64,000 nt of DNA from Entoloma clypeatum (Eukaryota; Basidiomycota; Agaricomycetes; Agaricales; Entolomataceae). How positions within the stretch are numbered: position 1 is the first letter of the stretch; every line of letters begins with the position of its first letter. The notes under the pieces are model-generated. The model was not told the DNA's origin and did no database searches. It saw only the letters and a program-made list of their open reading frames with translations. This document shows, piece by piece, positions 21,863-34,711 of this stretch. Made by a program: the position numbers and the translations under genes. Location of the stretch: positions 372,001 through 436,000 of the forward strand of contig OY751491.1 of the NCBI GenBank assembly GCA_963565915.1. Direction: 5' to 3'.

Positions 21863-24800
21863 ATTCTCAGATCGATGTAGTTTACTCTATGTCAAATGGA
21901 CTGTACCCCTAGTATACCGCTATATAAATTGTTGACCCAAAAAAAAAAAAAAAAAGAGTTGTTCCTGAAATGGAGCCTGAACTTTTCCATGTGCCAATGG
22001 TAAGTTTACTTCAATGATGAACTAAATTATATACAACTGATTCTATCACTAGCGAGACTCTACTCCACCACCACGTCCACCATCTCTGAGTCCAATCCGC
22101 ACTCCATCACCTTCTCCTCAACCTGTATCTCCATCGCCACCTAAATTCTATCCTTCTGGTCGTCCTTTCCGAAAGCGAATGCCTATGTGGAAATCCCAAC
22201 CTCAGCTTGCTGATGAACTCCCTCCTGATCCTCCTCAAATCAATCCTAAGCAGCTGCAATTGCAAAATAATTTGGCAAATCCAGAGAGGTTTATAACAGA
22301 GTCTAACAGCTACGGGGTCTATCATGAATATGACTGTGGCATTCCTTCATACACCCCTGATGAACTACACACTCTTGATCAAGTATCTGATGGCCCAGAT
22401 TTTGCTCACATGCCTGGTTCTGTTCCAAAACGGCCCTGGTGGGCAGTTTTTGGCTCATCTGTCAATGAAAAGTTTTTTGCTCCCTTCATGAATGCAACCA
22501 TATTTCGCTTGATGGATTGGTTCTACTCTGGGTTGAATATGAAGTCTCTTTCAGAGCTGGATCGTCTCGTGAACAATGTCCTCCTTGCTGATGATTTCAA
22601 AAGAGAAGATCTCGAGGGCTTTCGTGCTTTGTGTGAAGCTGAACGTTTGGATGGAATCAACAATACTCAGAGTTCTCATTTTTCGGCCAACAATGGCTGG
22701 ATTGAGACTGCAGTTCAGATTTCTCTTCCCACTGATGGTATCCAGCACATTTTGGAAGAAACCGCTCCTCATTTCTCAGCTTCTGGCCTATTTTACCGAC
22801 CCCTGCTCCAGGTTATCAATAGTGTTTTGAAGTCCAGTCTCAAAGACCTAGAACTGAACCAGAACCAGACTGGTAAAGACTGGTGAAAGACTGGACTGCA
22901 GTCTCAAGTTTCAGAATTTTGAGGATTGACCAGTCTCATACCGGAACCCCATAATGGAGATATACTTGAGCTTATCTTTGAACTTGCCACTTGGCATGGC
23001 CTAGCAAAGCTCTGCCTACACACAGAGTCAACAGTCCAGGCTCTTGAAAATTCAACAAAATGGCTGGGCGCATCCCTCCACCACTTCAAATCAATAAATT
23101 GTGCCAGTTTCAAGACATGTGAACTTCCCTCGGAGAAGGCCGCTCGTGGTCGCCGCAATGCAAGAAAGGCTTCAAAGGGAAAGTTAACCATTGAGCCATC
23201 TCAGGCAACAAGTTCCAATGAGCGCTCATTCAATTTGTTAACATACAAGATACATTCTCTGGGGGACTACACAAGAGATATTTGCACTTTTGGGACAACA
23301 GACAATTATAATACACAAGTCATGAGTTGTTTATTCTCTTGCTAAGCCGAACTGTCCCAAAATTGCCATGTAGGGAGAACTTGAACACTGCTGGGCGAAG
23401 TGATTTTATGCACACGTCCAGAAGGCTTGATTCACCCATGGTATTGCAAAACAACAGCACCAGCACAACAAGCTTGGAAAGATGCGGGAGCTCGCACCCA
23501 AACCTCAGAAACAGCCACAGAAAAAACGAGTTCGACAAGCCCTACTGGACAATGAGCCATTGCTACCAAGTGCTCCTGATCAGAAATATCAAATGTCAAA
23601 TGAGACATGGCACAAGTTGGATCTGTCTCAATGGATCCATGAAAATGAAAATGACCCAGCACTAGAAGTGATTTTTCTTCTCGCACAAGTTCATCTTCAA
23701 GTTATATTGATGACACCATTTAGGATTTCATTCCCCGGCTCAAGGACCACATTCTCGGCTGTTTATTTGCACAACAATACAACAGTGACAAGACACCATT
23801 CATGAACAAACAACACCAACATCTTACCTTCGTGAATGATGCTATCTACAAGCACATGGTCCTCTGCATCAATTACACCAGTTACGATCTTCGGCGTGCC
23901 CAAGACTCTCTCAACCCTCAGATGCATGCCGACTTCATGACCTTCTCTCATGACGATGACAGCGAATTTCCTTACTGGTTTTGGCACATTATTGGAATAT
24001 TTCATGCAAAGGTCAACTACAATGGACCTGGTCTCGAACACGTCCAGGGAAAACAATTCAACTTCTTGTTTGTCCGCTGGTATGGAGCATCTGAATGGGG
24101 TGGATGGAAGGCAAAATGTCTACACAAGATTGGGTTTGTTCCCGGGAGCGACATCTCTGCTTTCGGATTCCTTGACCCCACAGAAATTATCCGCGGCATT
24201 CATCTGATTCCAGCATTTGAATTTGGGAGAACATCTGAGCTTTTGTCTTAAAGTTCCATCACACAAAGCAATGGAAACAAAGACAAAGACTGGCAGTACT
24301 ATTATGTCTCCATGTAAGTACTGACTTTGTGCTTATTCTATTGAATACCACTGATTTTTGGACAGGTTTGTCGATAGAGATATGCTCATGCATTTCCACG
24401 GAGGTGGTGTTGGCCACAAATCCACACGAACGGCGATGAATTTTTCCCTATCTGATCGCGATCCGACTGACAACGTGCAATCTTATGAAGCCATACCAGA
24501 AGAACATCCGGAACTCGACCTGGCCGAGCCTCCTGTAGAAAGTGACGAGGACGGTGAGTTGGATGATGAAGCTGCCGCAGAAGACACTAAGAATCATGAC
24601 CCAAATGAGGAGCTTGACTACGGTTATGTCGCTGTGGAGCCCAGTGAGGATGCCGAAGATCCAGAGTGGGAAGAAATCAATGGGGCCGAAGTTGAGGATG
24701 AGTTTGATTCTGATTTTTATGAATTGGACAGCGACGTACTAGGCAGTACAGGTGATGATGGCGGCAAGGGTAAGTTTGGAGATTTGTAACTAGACATAGC

Positions 24801-25240
24801 TGCTGGCTTTACCGTATTATAGTAGACTACGAATGAAACAGGGGAAGTCCAAAGCCAGCAACTCAATTCTGAGAAACCGGTTTTATGAGACATTCAGCGC
24901 TAACATAATACCCTCTATATATTGCCTTACATGACTGGTGGCCTGTCATATTTAACCTGGCAAGCCTTGTATGCCACAAGACCTGCCTGTTACGAGCATG
25001 CATGATTAAACATACCCATACTTGCCAATACTCGTGAGTGTGCACCATACAAGCTTGCATCCAGCCTAGTATTCATCTCATGTAAGTCAATACTCATCAA
25101 ATTTCAACACACATTACTTACTAGATCATGTATTGTCAGACATGCGGACTGCTTTTTTGCTGATGTACTGAACAAATGCAAAGAAAAATGCAAAATGTGA
25201 TTGTGATGTGGTCCCAACATTTTCTTCTCTCAAATGGAGA

Positions 25241-25440
25241 NNNNNNNNNNNNNNNNNNNNNNNNNNNNNNNNNNNNNNNNNNNNNNNNNNNNNNNNNNNN
25301 NNNNNNNNNNNNNNNNNNNNNNNNNNNNNNNNNNNNNNNNNNNNNNNNNNNNNNNNNNNNNNNNNNNNNNNNNNNNNNNNNNNNNNNNNNNNNNNNNNNN
25401 NNNNNNNNNNNNNNNNNNNNNNNNNNNNNNNNNNNNNNNN
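25241..25440. other. assembly gap of 200 N
   Basis: Exactly 200 unspecified bases, the size of a placeholder gap. The sequence on its left is repeated on its right as an end-to-end overlap. Confidence 1.
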
Positions 25441-27600
25441 GGGATTGGTGTGGAGGTGGGTTTGATATCGGCTTAGCTTTGGATCATGTTGAAACTCGAG
25501 TTGTAGCAGTAGCCTCACAAAGTGCGTTATTGAGAATGATGGATGGTGAAGAAATAACTCACCACACATCCAGCCCATCCCTTATTTCCTGCTGCCACCT
25601 TTGCGGAGCTGCTGGAGACCTCCTCACTGACCTCAGGCTTTTCCGGCAGTTTGAGGGGGAGGGGCTGGGTCATGGTTTGGTTGTGCTTGTGGGATTGAGC
25701 AGATCCTTTCTCTGCTTGTTGATGGTCGCAGTTGCTGTTAGCCTCATCGTTTGAAGGGTGGGAGCCATCACATTCCGGAGGGCCAATGATCTGGCGGTCG
25801 CTATCGCTGGGCTGTTCTGAGTCATTGTCGGAGTCATATGCGAGGGGGGTAATATGTTGGGGAGGACCAGGCGCACCAGTTCCGTATCTCCTATGTGGCA
25901 GCGGCGACAGGGACTGGCAGCCTTGAACTTCTTCCAGAGATTGCCCACGGCGCTCTTGGGCTGTAATGGTCATACTTGGGATTTGGCGGTGGTTGTCGTG
26001 GTCGGAACAATGAGTGTCGTGTGCTTTATGTGCGAGTTGAGCGTCAGGTGGGGCGACAGAGACTGGCTGACGAGTATGCATATTTTCATGCATGTACATA
26101 TCCTCGTCGTCTTTGTCAAATCCAGCTTCTTTGGCCCGTTTCTTGGCATTCCTCTGGGCGACAACAAGACTGATAAAATCATCTTCACCCGAGGCATCGG
26201 GATCGCTTTCTGGGTGTTTGTCATGCTTGTGTTTCGGTTTGGTTGGCTTGTCGAGATCTGGTACTGAGCTGTAGAGTGTTCAAAGACCGCATATAATGAC
26301 TATTTAAAATATCTTACCTCTGTAAGAAAGCAAGGGTCTCGACCACCCAAGGGTCCTCCGGATTTGTTTCAAAAATTTGACGATGCAGTTAAAGTAGAGC
26401 CGGTTGTCAAAGTCACCATCCCATCATGCCCATTTGTCCTGTTTCGAGAGGACTATCTGGGCCTGGAGGGGAATAAGATTAAATGGGATAAGTAATGAGA
26501 TAAACTCATACCTGAACCGTGGCATAGGCAATGATATGCCCAGTGATCTTCAAGATCCCATGTATTTGTGCTTTCAACGGATTTGACATGCCTCTGTGGC
26601 TGGTGATTGCTGAGGATGCTCCTGTTAAGATGTGTCGTAATATCTACATAATGATACCTTCAGTGTATGAGTATTTGAAGTATGGGCATGTACTCGCAAG
26701 AAAAGATAACCTTGACAAAAGCCATTGAGGATATCATCTGGCATGTACAGGATACCCACATCGTACATGTACATTGGCATTTCATCAGCAGTAACTTTGA
26801 CGCGACTGGCATGATCCAAAAAATCTCTTAGGAATCCCAATTAGTGTCAGAAAAGCGAGGCAGATAGGATATCAAGCACACCTTTCATTATAATTGGACT
26901 TGTAGAACCTTTCGTGGAGACGATAGGGAAGAAGTTGGACTCCTGTATAGATGCTATTGAATCCTCGGCTGGCACTCTTAGCTTGAAATTTTGAAGGCGC
27001 GTGGTTGTTGGGTATGTCGTTCTTGGGGTCTGGAAGCAGATAAAAGAGAATTTCATTTTTCAAGCTGCTTGTGTCTTCTTGCCGAGCGGTGTTTGAGGTC
27101 TCTTCAATCTATAAACATTATCGTGAGTTTTAGAGGTGTATTCATGCACATATACTCACATATTGGACGACAATGTCCTGCTCCGGCAATTCTGGTGAGC
27201 ACTTGGCAACAATGTCATTCAAGGTGGGCATCTTTTCACGGAGTAGTTTGAAGGCATGGGCTGGCTCATTCTTAGGTCTAAGTGGAATCAATCAGTGTTA
27301 TGTGAACAAAAAAAGAGAAACTCACTCTTCATCCCCGGTTTGCAGCCCTTTTGTGAAAACATCTTGCAAGTCCACCAACAGATTCACTGCTATTGCAAAC
27401 CACCTTGCTGTCCTCCATAGTGGCTTCAAGATATCTGACTTTCTGCACCGTACTCGAGTCAGTGAAAGCCAACAGGAAGACATATCTTACCCAGTAATCT
27501 TGATGTTATGGGTCATTATCTGGTCAATTATTCTTCTAGCATTTGATGTTGGTGCTTGCACAGTCGGTGATGGTGGAGATTCAGATTGAGGCGGCGGCAT
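25441..27600 (-). pseudogene. second copy of the DUF6698-like gene, cut at the gap
   Basis: Same exons and the same in-frame TGA (26424-26426) as 15769-18056. The last coding part with the basic C-terminus is missing because the contig starts at 25441. Probably the same locus assembled twice. Confidence 0.6.
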
Positions 27601-27803
27601 GATGGTGGTAAAGGACGAGATGAGGGGTTTTTTTTTTTGCTGACTTGGCATGTGACCATGTTGCGCAACTCTGCTGCTTTCAGTTGACTTTGCCTTGGCG
27701 CCCTCTGAGTCTACTTTACCAAGATTGTGGCACTTCTGGCCACATCTTGGACTGCTCATTTATGCATCAAATACACCTATTTCTTCTCTCTATTCTACTC
27801 CTG

Positions 27804-30800
27804 ATGGCTACCTGCTCCAAATGCCACAAGAATTTCGACACTTCGTATGCCCTCAAGCACCATCGACCACACTGCAAATTTTGCATTTCAGCTGGGGCTA
27901 AACTCGCACGGATGGCACAAGAAAATAAATGGCAACATCTTGAAAGTGATCTACTACCATTGCCCACGACATCTCATGATCTGGCAGCGCCTCGTGACTT
28001 TGAATGAGTTGTTCCTGAAAATGGGCAGTCTGGCGTAATGGTCATGCTGTCTGCATCTTAGGCTTGATCACCTAGGGAAAGGTCGCCGGTTCGAACCTGG
28101 CTGAACTCAACACCTTGTAAGTCTACCGTGGGAACGTCTCCTAAGGTAGCATAAAGTTGAGGGTGCACAAAGTAGTCATGTGTCATTACCTAATACATCA
28201 CATGATGGAACGTGTTGCCGCAACACCCCAAGTAGCCTCCGCCCCATGGGGTGTATGGTGATGCCCGTAAAGGGACCGAACAACTGGATAGGGGATGATA
28301 AGAGGGGGAATCTGTGGAAAAACAAACTGAATATGGGATATGCCCCCATCAGGTCACCCCCCCCTGCATAAATTGAACCTCCATTGGGGTAACTCCCTTG
28401 TTAGAGGGGTTCCACTCTCGCTTGCAGGCCACATCACTGGGGGGGCTCGTGGTGTATCCATGTGCTGGTTCCCTGGGTATGTACTAGGCTGAGAGGTGCT
28501 ATGTAGGTCGTTAGTCATCTGCCTGTGGGCCCACATCACTGGGCTTTAACTCCCTGGGTATGTCAAAGGGTCTTAACAACTCCGGATCAGTGGCTTGTCC
28601 CTGAGTGATCTATCCGGTTAGGTGATGGCAAGACAGAGATCCTGGACAGTGTGGGGATCCGCGCCAGATGGCATCAGCGAACCACCTGCCAGGGAACGGG
28701 AAACTGGGGCGGACGTGGTCTTCGGGCCAAAACCTGCCGAGTGTAAAAGACTTTTCCACCGGGTTGTAGTAGACAGGGACAGTCCCTCTGATCTGGCTCG
28801 AGAGCACTATATCCTCTGTCGGTTCTCCTGATGTAGTAATAAGTCAGGTGAGAATCTAAGTTGATTCCGGGGTGGGGCTGTAAAAAGCCGGGGCAAAAAC
28901 CCCATAATACCAGGCTCCTCCCGCAAGGGGGGGGCCTAAACTTCAGCCCGCTACGGTCTGCTACACCCAGGACAATTCGGAGGGGTTCGTCAGAACTCCA
29001 CTGAAGATGCCAGACAATTCCTCACCCACCTCATTCAGGCGGGGTGGTCAAGAAAACTCAAGACCAGTGTTGTTGCCATTGACTTGGCACAATACTTTCC
29101 CTCTCTAAACCACTCGGTTATCGCGCTCATATTAGATAGGATGGGGTTTCCCGACACTGTCGTGGACTTCTTCTCCAACTATCTAATAGGGAGACAAACT
29201 CAATACGCCTGGGAAGACAACCTCTCAGACCTTTTCTCCGTGGACATTGGCGTAGGTCAGGGCTCTGCCCTCTCCCCCGTGCTATCATCCATATATCTCG
29301 CCCTGCTGATGTACGTGTTTCATGCCGAACAATCGCAGGCTAGCCTCATTTCCTACGTAGATGACGGGACCATCATTGTCCAGTCCAAGACGTGGAAAGA
29401 AAACCTTGCCAAACTAAAAAAGGCATACAAATGTCTGTTTGAGCTGACTACAGCCCTTGGGCTTGTCCTCGAACACTCTAAATCGGAGGTGTTCCATTTT
29501 TCCAGGAAGAATGGTGATGATAACCCCCCGGTTGACCTAGGATATGCACCCTTCACCAGCGACACCCCTCTTGTCCCCAAGACCTTCTGGAGGTACCTGG
29601 GGTTTTTCTTCAACCGAAAGCTTCTCTTCACTGAGCATGCAAAACGGTACGCCACTAAGGCATTCTCCGCAACGGGAGCCTTACTATCTCTGGGGAACTC
29701 AGTCCATGGACTCACGCCCAAACACAAATGCACCCTATACCGATCGTGTATTTTACCGATCGCTCTATATGGTGCCAATCTATGGAACTTTGACGGCGCC
29801 CGTAATAAGGGTGTCATCAAGTCTATCTCCAGAGTTCAGAGGCGTGCAGCCCTGTGGATCCTGGGAGGCTTCCATACCACCCCCACAGGGGCGGTCAAAT
29901 CCCTTGCCGGCCTGCCTCCGGTGCATCTGCACCTAAAGAAGCTCTCCTGCAGAAACCGCATCCATATGCACATACCGTGCAAATGTGACTGTCCCCCTAT
30001 CACCCTTCAACAATTACAACAAGCCAGGAAAACGTGTCCTCGACCGATTTCCTGACCGCATCATCCACAACATCACTCTTATCCGTGGCAAAACCGCTAA
30101 TGCCGAAGCCAGGAAGCTACGCCTCGTCACCCTTAACAAGGTGTTCGATGCCAACATCTGCTCTAACAAATCCGCTGTCATTGTCACCGACGCGGCCGTT
30201 CCCTCCCTTGGGTCAGGCCATCAAGCTGTTGCAGCTTGGGAAACCTGGCACATGGGGTACTCCATCAACAAAGACTGGGCGGCAGGTGGCCTCGCAGTCT
30301 CTGACGACACTGAAACCTTAGCAATAGGACACGGGTTCTCCAACCTGGTCACTCTGCTAGGGGGTCTCTCCCAACTGGAAGAAATCCACATCTTCACCGA
30401 CTCTGTTAACGCCATTCGGCATGCCACAGACCTGGACCTCCACTCCTCGCAGGCAACTGCGCTCGCTATCATCAGTAACCTGGTTCCTTGGTTTGAGGAA
30501 CCAGGTCTGAAATCCAAGGTCTTCTTTCACCATGTCCCTGATTTCTCGGACCATGGCTTCAAACCCCATCGTGCAGTGCACAACTTCGCCTCCTCGATAC
30601 ACATCGAGTGTGGTGAGTCGGCCTCCAGATCCCTTGATTTCAATACGAAACAATTCATGGATGACATGCTAGGTGACTGGAACAACCTGTATCAGTCCCC
30701 CAAGTATGTTGGCCATCACTACCAATTCCCGAGGTCGTGCGTCAGACGCCAAGATCATGCTCGGGCAAAAAGAATGAAGCCGTCCCACCTCAAGGGCGGC

Positions 30801-33800
30801 ACATGGCTTAAGGATGTGGGTCACTCCCAATCCCTCATGGCTCAAATGGTCCGCGGCCTCACCAGTCATGCCCCAATTGGCCACTATAGACATAGGTTCA
30901 GTATTGGAGACAAGATTGAACAATGCGACTGTGGATTGGGGTCCGTCGAGGACTTCGCCCATGTATTCTACAAATGTCTGCACCACCCCACCAGGCCCCC
31001 AGACATGCCCACCTACTCGAGGAACTCTCCCATATGGGACGTCTTTGGGAAATTCATTATGGACAACCCAGGGGCATTTGCCTTTAGGGATCGTCCAACG
31101 CCCAACACAACCGTTGGCGGTAGTCGCGTAGTAGCGCGCTGGGTACAAAGGGGTGCAGCCCCCTCTGGCAAGCAAACACGATTGAAGGGTAAGAACTGCA
31201 CAGGCGCTTCTTTGGTGGGTAGGGCGCAGACACCCCCCAGCGCCGCCAACGGCCAACCTCACAAGGTTGGAGTGCTCTTGTATCGCGCGGCCGAATATTC
31301 GGGTGCGCATACTAACATGTTTGTTTATAACAGACTCCCCCGTCCTGGCGCGAGGACTTATCAGCTTGATGGAGCTTTGCGCTGCTTGTTCTTCATGCAT
31401 ACATAGATTCTCAGATCGATGTAGTTTACTCTATGTCAAATGGACTGTACCCCTAGTATACCGCTATATAAATTGTTGACCCAAAAAAAAAAAAAAAAAG
31501 AGTTGTTCCTGAAATGGAGCCTGAACTTTTCCATGTGCCAATGGTAAGTTTACTTCAATGATGAACTAAATTATATACAACTGATTCTATCACTAGCGAG
31601 ACTCTACTCCACCACCACGTCCACCATCTCTGAGTCCAATCCGCACTCCATCACCTTCTCCTCAACCTGTATCTCCATCGCCACCTAAATTCTATCCTTC
31701 TGGTCGTCCTTTCCGAAAGCGAATGCCTATGTGGAAATCCCAACCTCAGCTTGCTGATGAACTCCCTCCTGATCCTCCTCAAATCAATCCTAAGCAGCTG
31801 CAATTGCAAAATAATTTGGCAAATCCAGAGAGGTTTATAACAGAGTCTAACAGCTACGGGGTCTATCATGAATATGACTGTGGCATTCCTTCATACACCC
31901 CTGATGAACTACACACTCTTGATCAAGTATCTGATGGCCCAGATTTTGCTCACATGCCTGGTTCTGTTCCAAAACGGCCCTGGTGGGCAGTTTTTGGCTC
32001 ATCTGTCAATGAAAAGTTTTTTGCTCCCTTCATGAATGCAACCATATTTCGCTTGATGGATTGGTTCTACTCTGGGTTGAATATGAAGTCTCTTTCAGAG
32101 CTGGATCGTCTCGTGAACAATGTCCTCCTTGCTGATGATTTCAAAAGAGAAGATCTCGAGGGCTTTCGTGCTTTGTGTGAAGCTGAACGTTTGGATGGAA
32201 TCAACAATACTCAGAGTTCTCATTTTTCGGCCAACAATGGCTGGATTGAGACTGCAGTTCAGATTTCTCTTCCCACTGATGGTATCCAGCACATTTTGGA
32301 AGAAACCGCTCCTCATTTCTCAGCTTCTGGCCTATTTTACCGACCCCTGCTCCAGGTTATCAATAGTGTTTTGAAGTCCAGTCTCAAAGACCTAGAACTG
32401 AACCAGAACCAGACTGGTAAAGACTGGTGAAAGACTGGACTGCAGTCTCAAGTTTCAGAATTTTGAGGATTGACCAGTCTCATACCGGAACCCCATAATG
32501 GAGATATACTTGAGCTTATCTTTGAACTTGCCACTTGGCATGGCCTAGCAAAGCTCTGCCTACACACAGAGTCAACAGTCCAGGCTCTTGAAAATTCAAC
32601 AAAATGGCTGGGCGCATCCCTCCACCACTTCAAATCAATAAATTGTGCCAGTTTCAAGACATGTGAACTTCCCTCGGAGAAGGCCGCTCGTGGTCGCCGC
32701 AATGCAAGAAAGGCTTCAAAGGGAAAGTTAACCATTGAGCCATCTCAGGCAACAAGTTCCAATGAGCGCTCATTCAATTTGTTAACATACAAGATACATT
32801 CTCTGGGGGACTACACAAGAGATATTTGCACTTTTGGGACAACAGACAATTATAATACACAAGTCATGAGTTGTTTATTCTCTTGCTAAGCCGAACTGTC
32901 CCAAAATTGCCATGTAGGGAGAACTTGAACACTGCTGGGCGAAGTGATTTTATGCACACGTCCAGAAGGCTTGATTCACCCATGGTATTGCAAAACAACA
33001 GCACCAGCACAACAAGCTTGGAAAGATGCGGGAGCTCGCACCCAAACCTCAGAAACAGCCACAGAAAAAACGAGTTCGACAAGCCCTACTGGACAATGAG
33101 CCATTGCTACCAAGTGCTCCTGATCAGAAATATCAAATGTCAAATGAGACATGGCACAAGTTGGATCTGTCTCAATGGATCCATGAAAATGAAAATGACC
33201 CAGCACTAGAAGTGATTTTTCTTCTCGCACAAGTTCATCTTCAAGTTATATTGATGACACCATTTAGGATTTCATTCCCCGGCTCAAGGACCACATTCTC
33301 GGCTGTTTATTTGCACAACAATACAACAGTGACAAGACACCATTCATGAACAAACAACACCAACATCTTACCTTCGTGAATGATGCTATCTACAAGCACA
33401 TGGTCCTCTGCATCAATTACACCAGTTACGATCTTCGGCGTGCCCAAGACTCTCTCAACCCTCAGATGCATGCCGACTTCATGACCTTCTCTCATGACGA
33501 TGACAGCGAATTTCCTTACTGGTTTTGGCACATTATTGGAATATTTCATGCAAAGGTCAACTACAATGGACCTGGTCTCGAACACGTCCAGGGAAAACAA
33601 TTCAACTTCTTGTTTGTCCGCTGGTATGGAGCATCTGAATGGGGTGGATGGAAGGCAAAATGTCTACACAAGATTGGGTTTGTTCCCGGGAGCGACATCT
33701 CTGCTTTCGGATTCCTTGACCCCACAGAAATTATCCGCGGCATTCATCTGATTCCAGCATTTGAATTTGGGAGAACATCTGAGCTTTTGTCTTAAAGTTC

Positions 33801-34333
33801 CATCACACAAAGCAATGGAAACAAAGACAAAGACTGGCAGTACTATTATGTCTCCATGTAAGTACTGACTTTGTGCTTATTCTATTGAATACCACTGATT
33901 TTTGGACAGGTTTGTCGATAGAGATATGCTCATGCATTTCCACGGAGGTGGTGTTGGCCACAAATCCACACGAACGGCGATGAATTTTTCCCTATCTGAT
34001 CGCGATCCGACTGACAACGTGCAATCTTATGAAGCCATACCAGAAGAACATCCGGAACTCGACCTGGCCGAGCCTCCTGTAGAAAGTGACGAGGACGGTG
34101 AGTTGGATGATGAAGCTGCCGCAGAAGACACTAAGAATCATGACCCAAATGAGGAGCTTGACTACGGTTATGTCGCTGTGGAGCCCAGTGAGGATGCCGA
34201 AGATCCAGAGTGGGAAGAAATCAATGGGGCCGAAGTTGAGGATGAGTTTGATTCTGATTTTTATGAATTGGACAGCGACGTACTAGGCAGTACAGGTGAT
34301 GATGGCGGCAAGGGTAAGTTTGGAGATTTGTAA
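27804..34333 (+). pseudogene. second copy of the Plavaka-like transposase gene
   Basis: Identical to 18260-24789, including the LINE insertion, the internal deletion near 32377-32480 and the TGA before FYART. Probably the same locus assembled twice. Confidence 0.72.
28021..31499 (+). mobile_element. second copy of the chimeric LINE
   Basis: Identical to 18477-21955, with the same 15-bp duplications at 28006-28020 and 31500-31514. Its ORF2 remnant lies at 28947-31406. Two independent insertions at the same base are not credible, so this reflects the contig overlap or a very recent segmental copy. Confidence 0.8.
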
Positions 34334-34711
34334 CTAGACATAGCTGCTGGCTTTACCGTATTATAGTAGACTACGAATGAAACAGGGGAAGTCCAAAGCC
34401 AGCAACTCAATTCTGAGAAACCGGTTTTATGAGACATTCAGCGCTAACATAATACCCTCTATATATTGCCTTACATGACTGGTGGCCTGTCATATTTAAC
34501 CTGGCAAGCCTTGTATGCCACAAGACCTGCCTGTTACGAGCATGCATGATTAAACATACCCATACTTGCCAATACTCGTGAGTGTGCACCATACAAGCTT
34601 GCATCCAGCCTAGTATTCATCTCATGTAAGTCAATACTCATCAAATTTCAACACACATTACTTACTAGATCATGTATTGTCAGACATGCGGACTGCTTTT
34701 TTGCTGATGTA

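Larger units (their letters stand above)
18477..21955 (+). mobile_element. chimeric or internally deleted LINE with a tRNA-like head
   Basis: The element runs from ATGGGCAGTCTGG at 18477 to a 17-18-bp poly-A ending at 21955, bounded by the 15-bp duplication. The first 920 bp are non-coding and start with RNA polymerase III-type boxes. From about 19403 the sequence matches the intact LINE further right (49673-54605), beginning in the middle of its reverse transcriptase and continuing to the same 3' end (ATAAATTGTTGACCC plus poly-A). ORF1, the endonuclease and the N-terminal RT are absent. It is therefore either an internally deleted LINE keeping its own 5' UTR or a SINE-like head fused to a LINE 3' half. 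Confidence 0.8.
18260..24789 (+). pseudogene. Plavaka-like transposase gene of the inner element (disrupted by LINE, internal deletion and stops)
   Basis: The N-terminal exon (18260-18463) has a C2H2 finger, CSKCHKNFDTSYALKHHRPHC. After the LINE the coding resumes at 21963 (VVPEMEPELFHVPM); an intron (22002-22052) leads to a Pro-rich linker. Next come KRPWWAVFGSSVNEKFFAPF, MNATIFRLMDWFYSGLNMKS and LPTDGIQHILEETAPHFSAS, up to about 22833. The catalytic middle is missing, replaced by about 100 bp of CAGTC/GACTGG-rich sequence. The C-terminal part starts with PEPHNGDILELIFELATWHG and continues FNLLTYKIHSLGDYTRDICT, FGTTDNYNTQ, GELEHCWAK, then (after a TGA for Arg) FYART, DDPALE-type text, YDLRRAQDSLNPQMHADFMT, FPYWFWHIIGIFHAKV, FGFLDPTEIIRGIHLIPAFE and FVDRDMLMHFHGGGVGHKS, ending in an acidic tail at 24789. 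It cannot be active. Confidence 0.75.
15897..25240 (+). repeat. left copy of a 9,344-bp exact repeat ending at the N gap
   Basis: This segment reappears at 25441-34784 with a constant offset of 9,544. All compared lines and all translated frames are identical. It ends exactly at the left edge of the gap. See the matching right copy and the finding on contig overlap. Confidence 0.95.
15133..34709. mobile_element. Plavaka-like DNA transposon with divergent accessory gene (about 10.0 kb once the assembly duplication is collapsed)
   Basis: Ends are CATCGCAAAAAAAGCAG (15133) and, inverted, CATCAGCAAAAAAGCAG (34709; same end also at 25165). They are flanked by TA at 15131-15132 and 34710-34711. 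The uninterrupted target is visible in the opposite arm of the foldback element (TTTCTACTGAAC in reverse complement), which proves the boundaries. Subterminal regions (15140-15520; 34420-34700) are rich in CATAC, TTGCCA and GGCAGGT-type words, as in CACTA-type elements. It carries two divergent genes: a DUF6698-like gene (minus) and a zinc-finger transposase (plus), both damaged. One LINE copy sits in the transposase. Confidence 0.75.
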
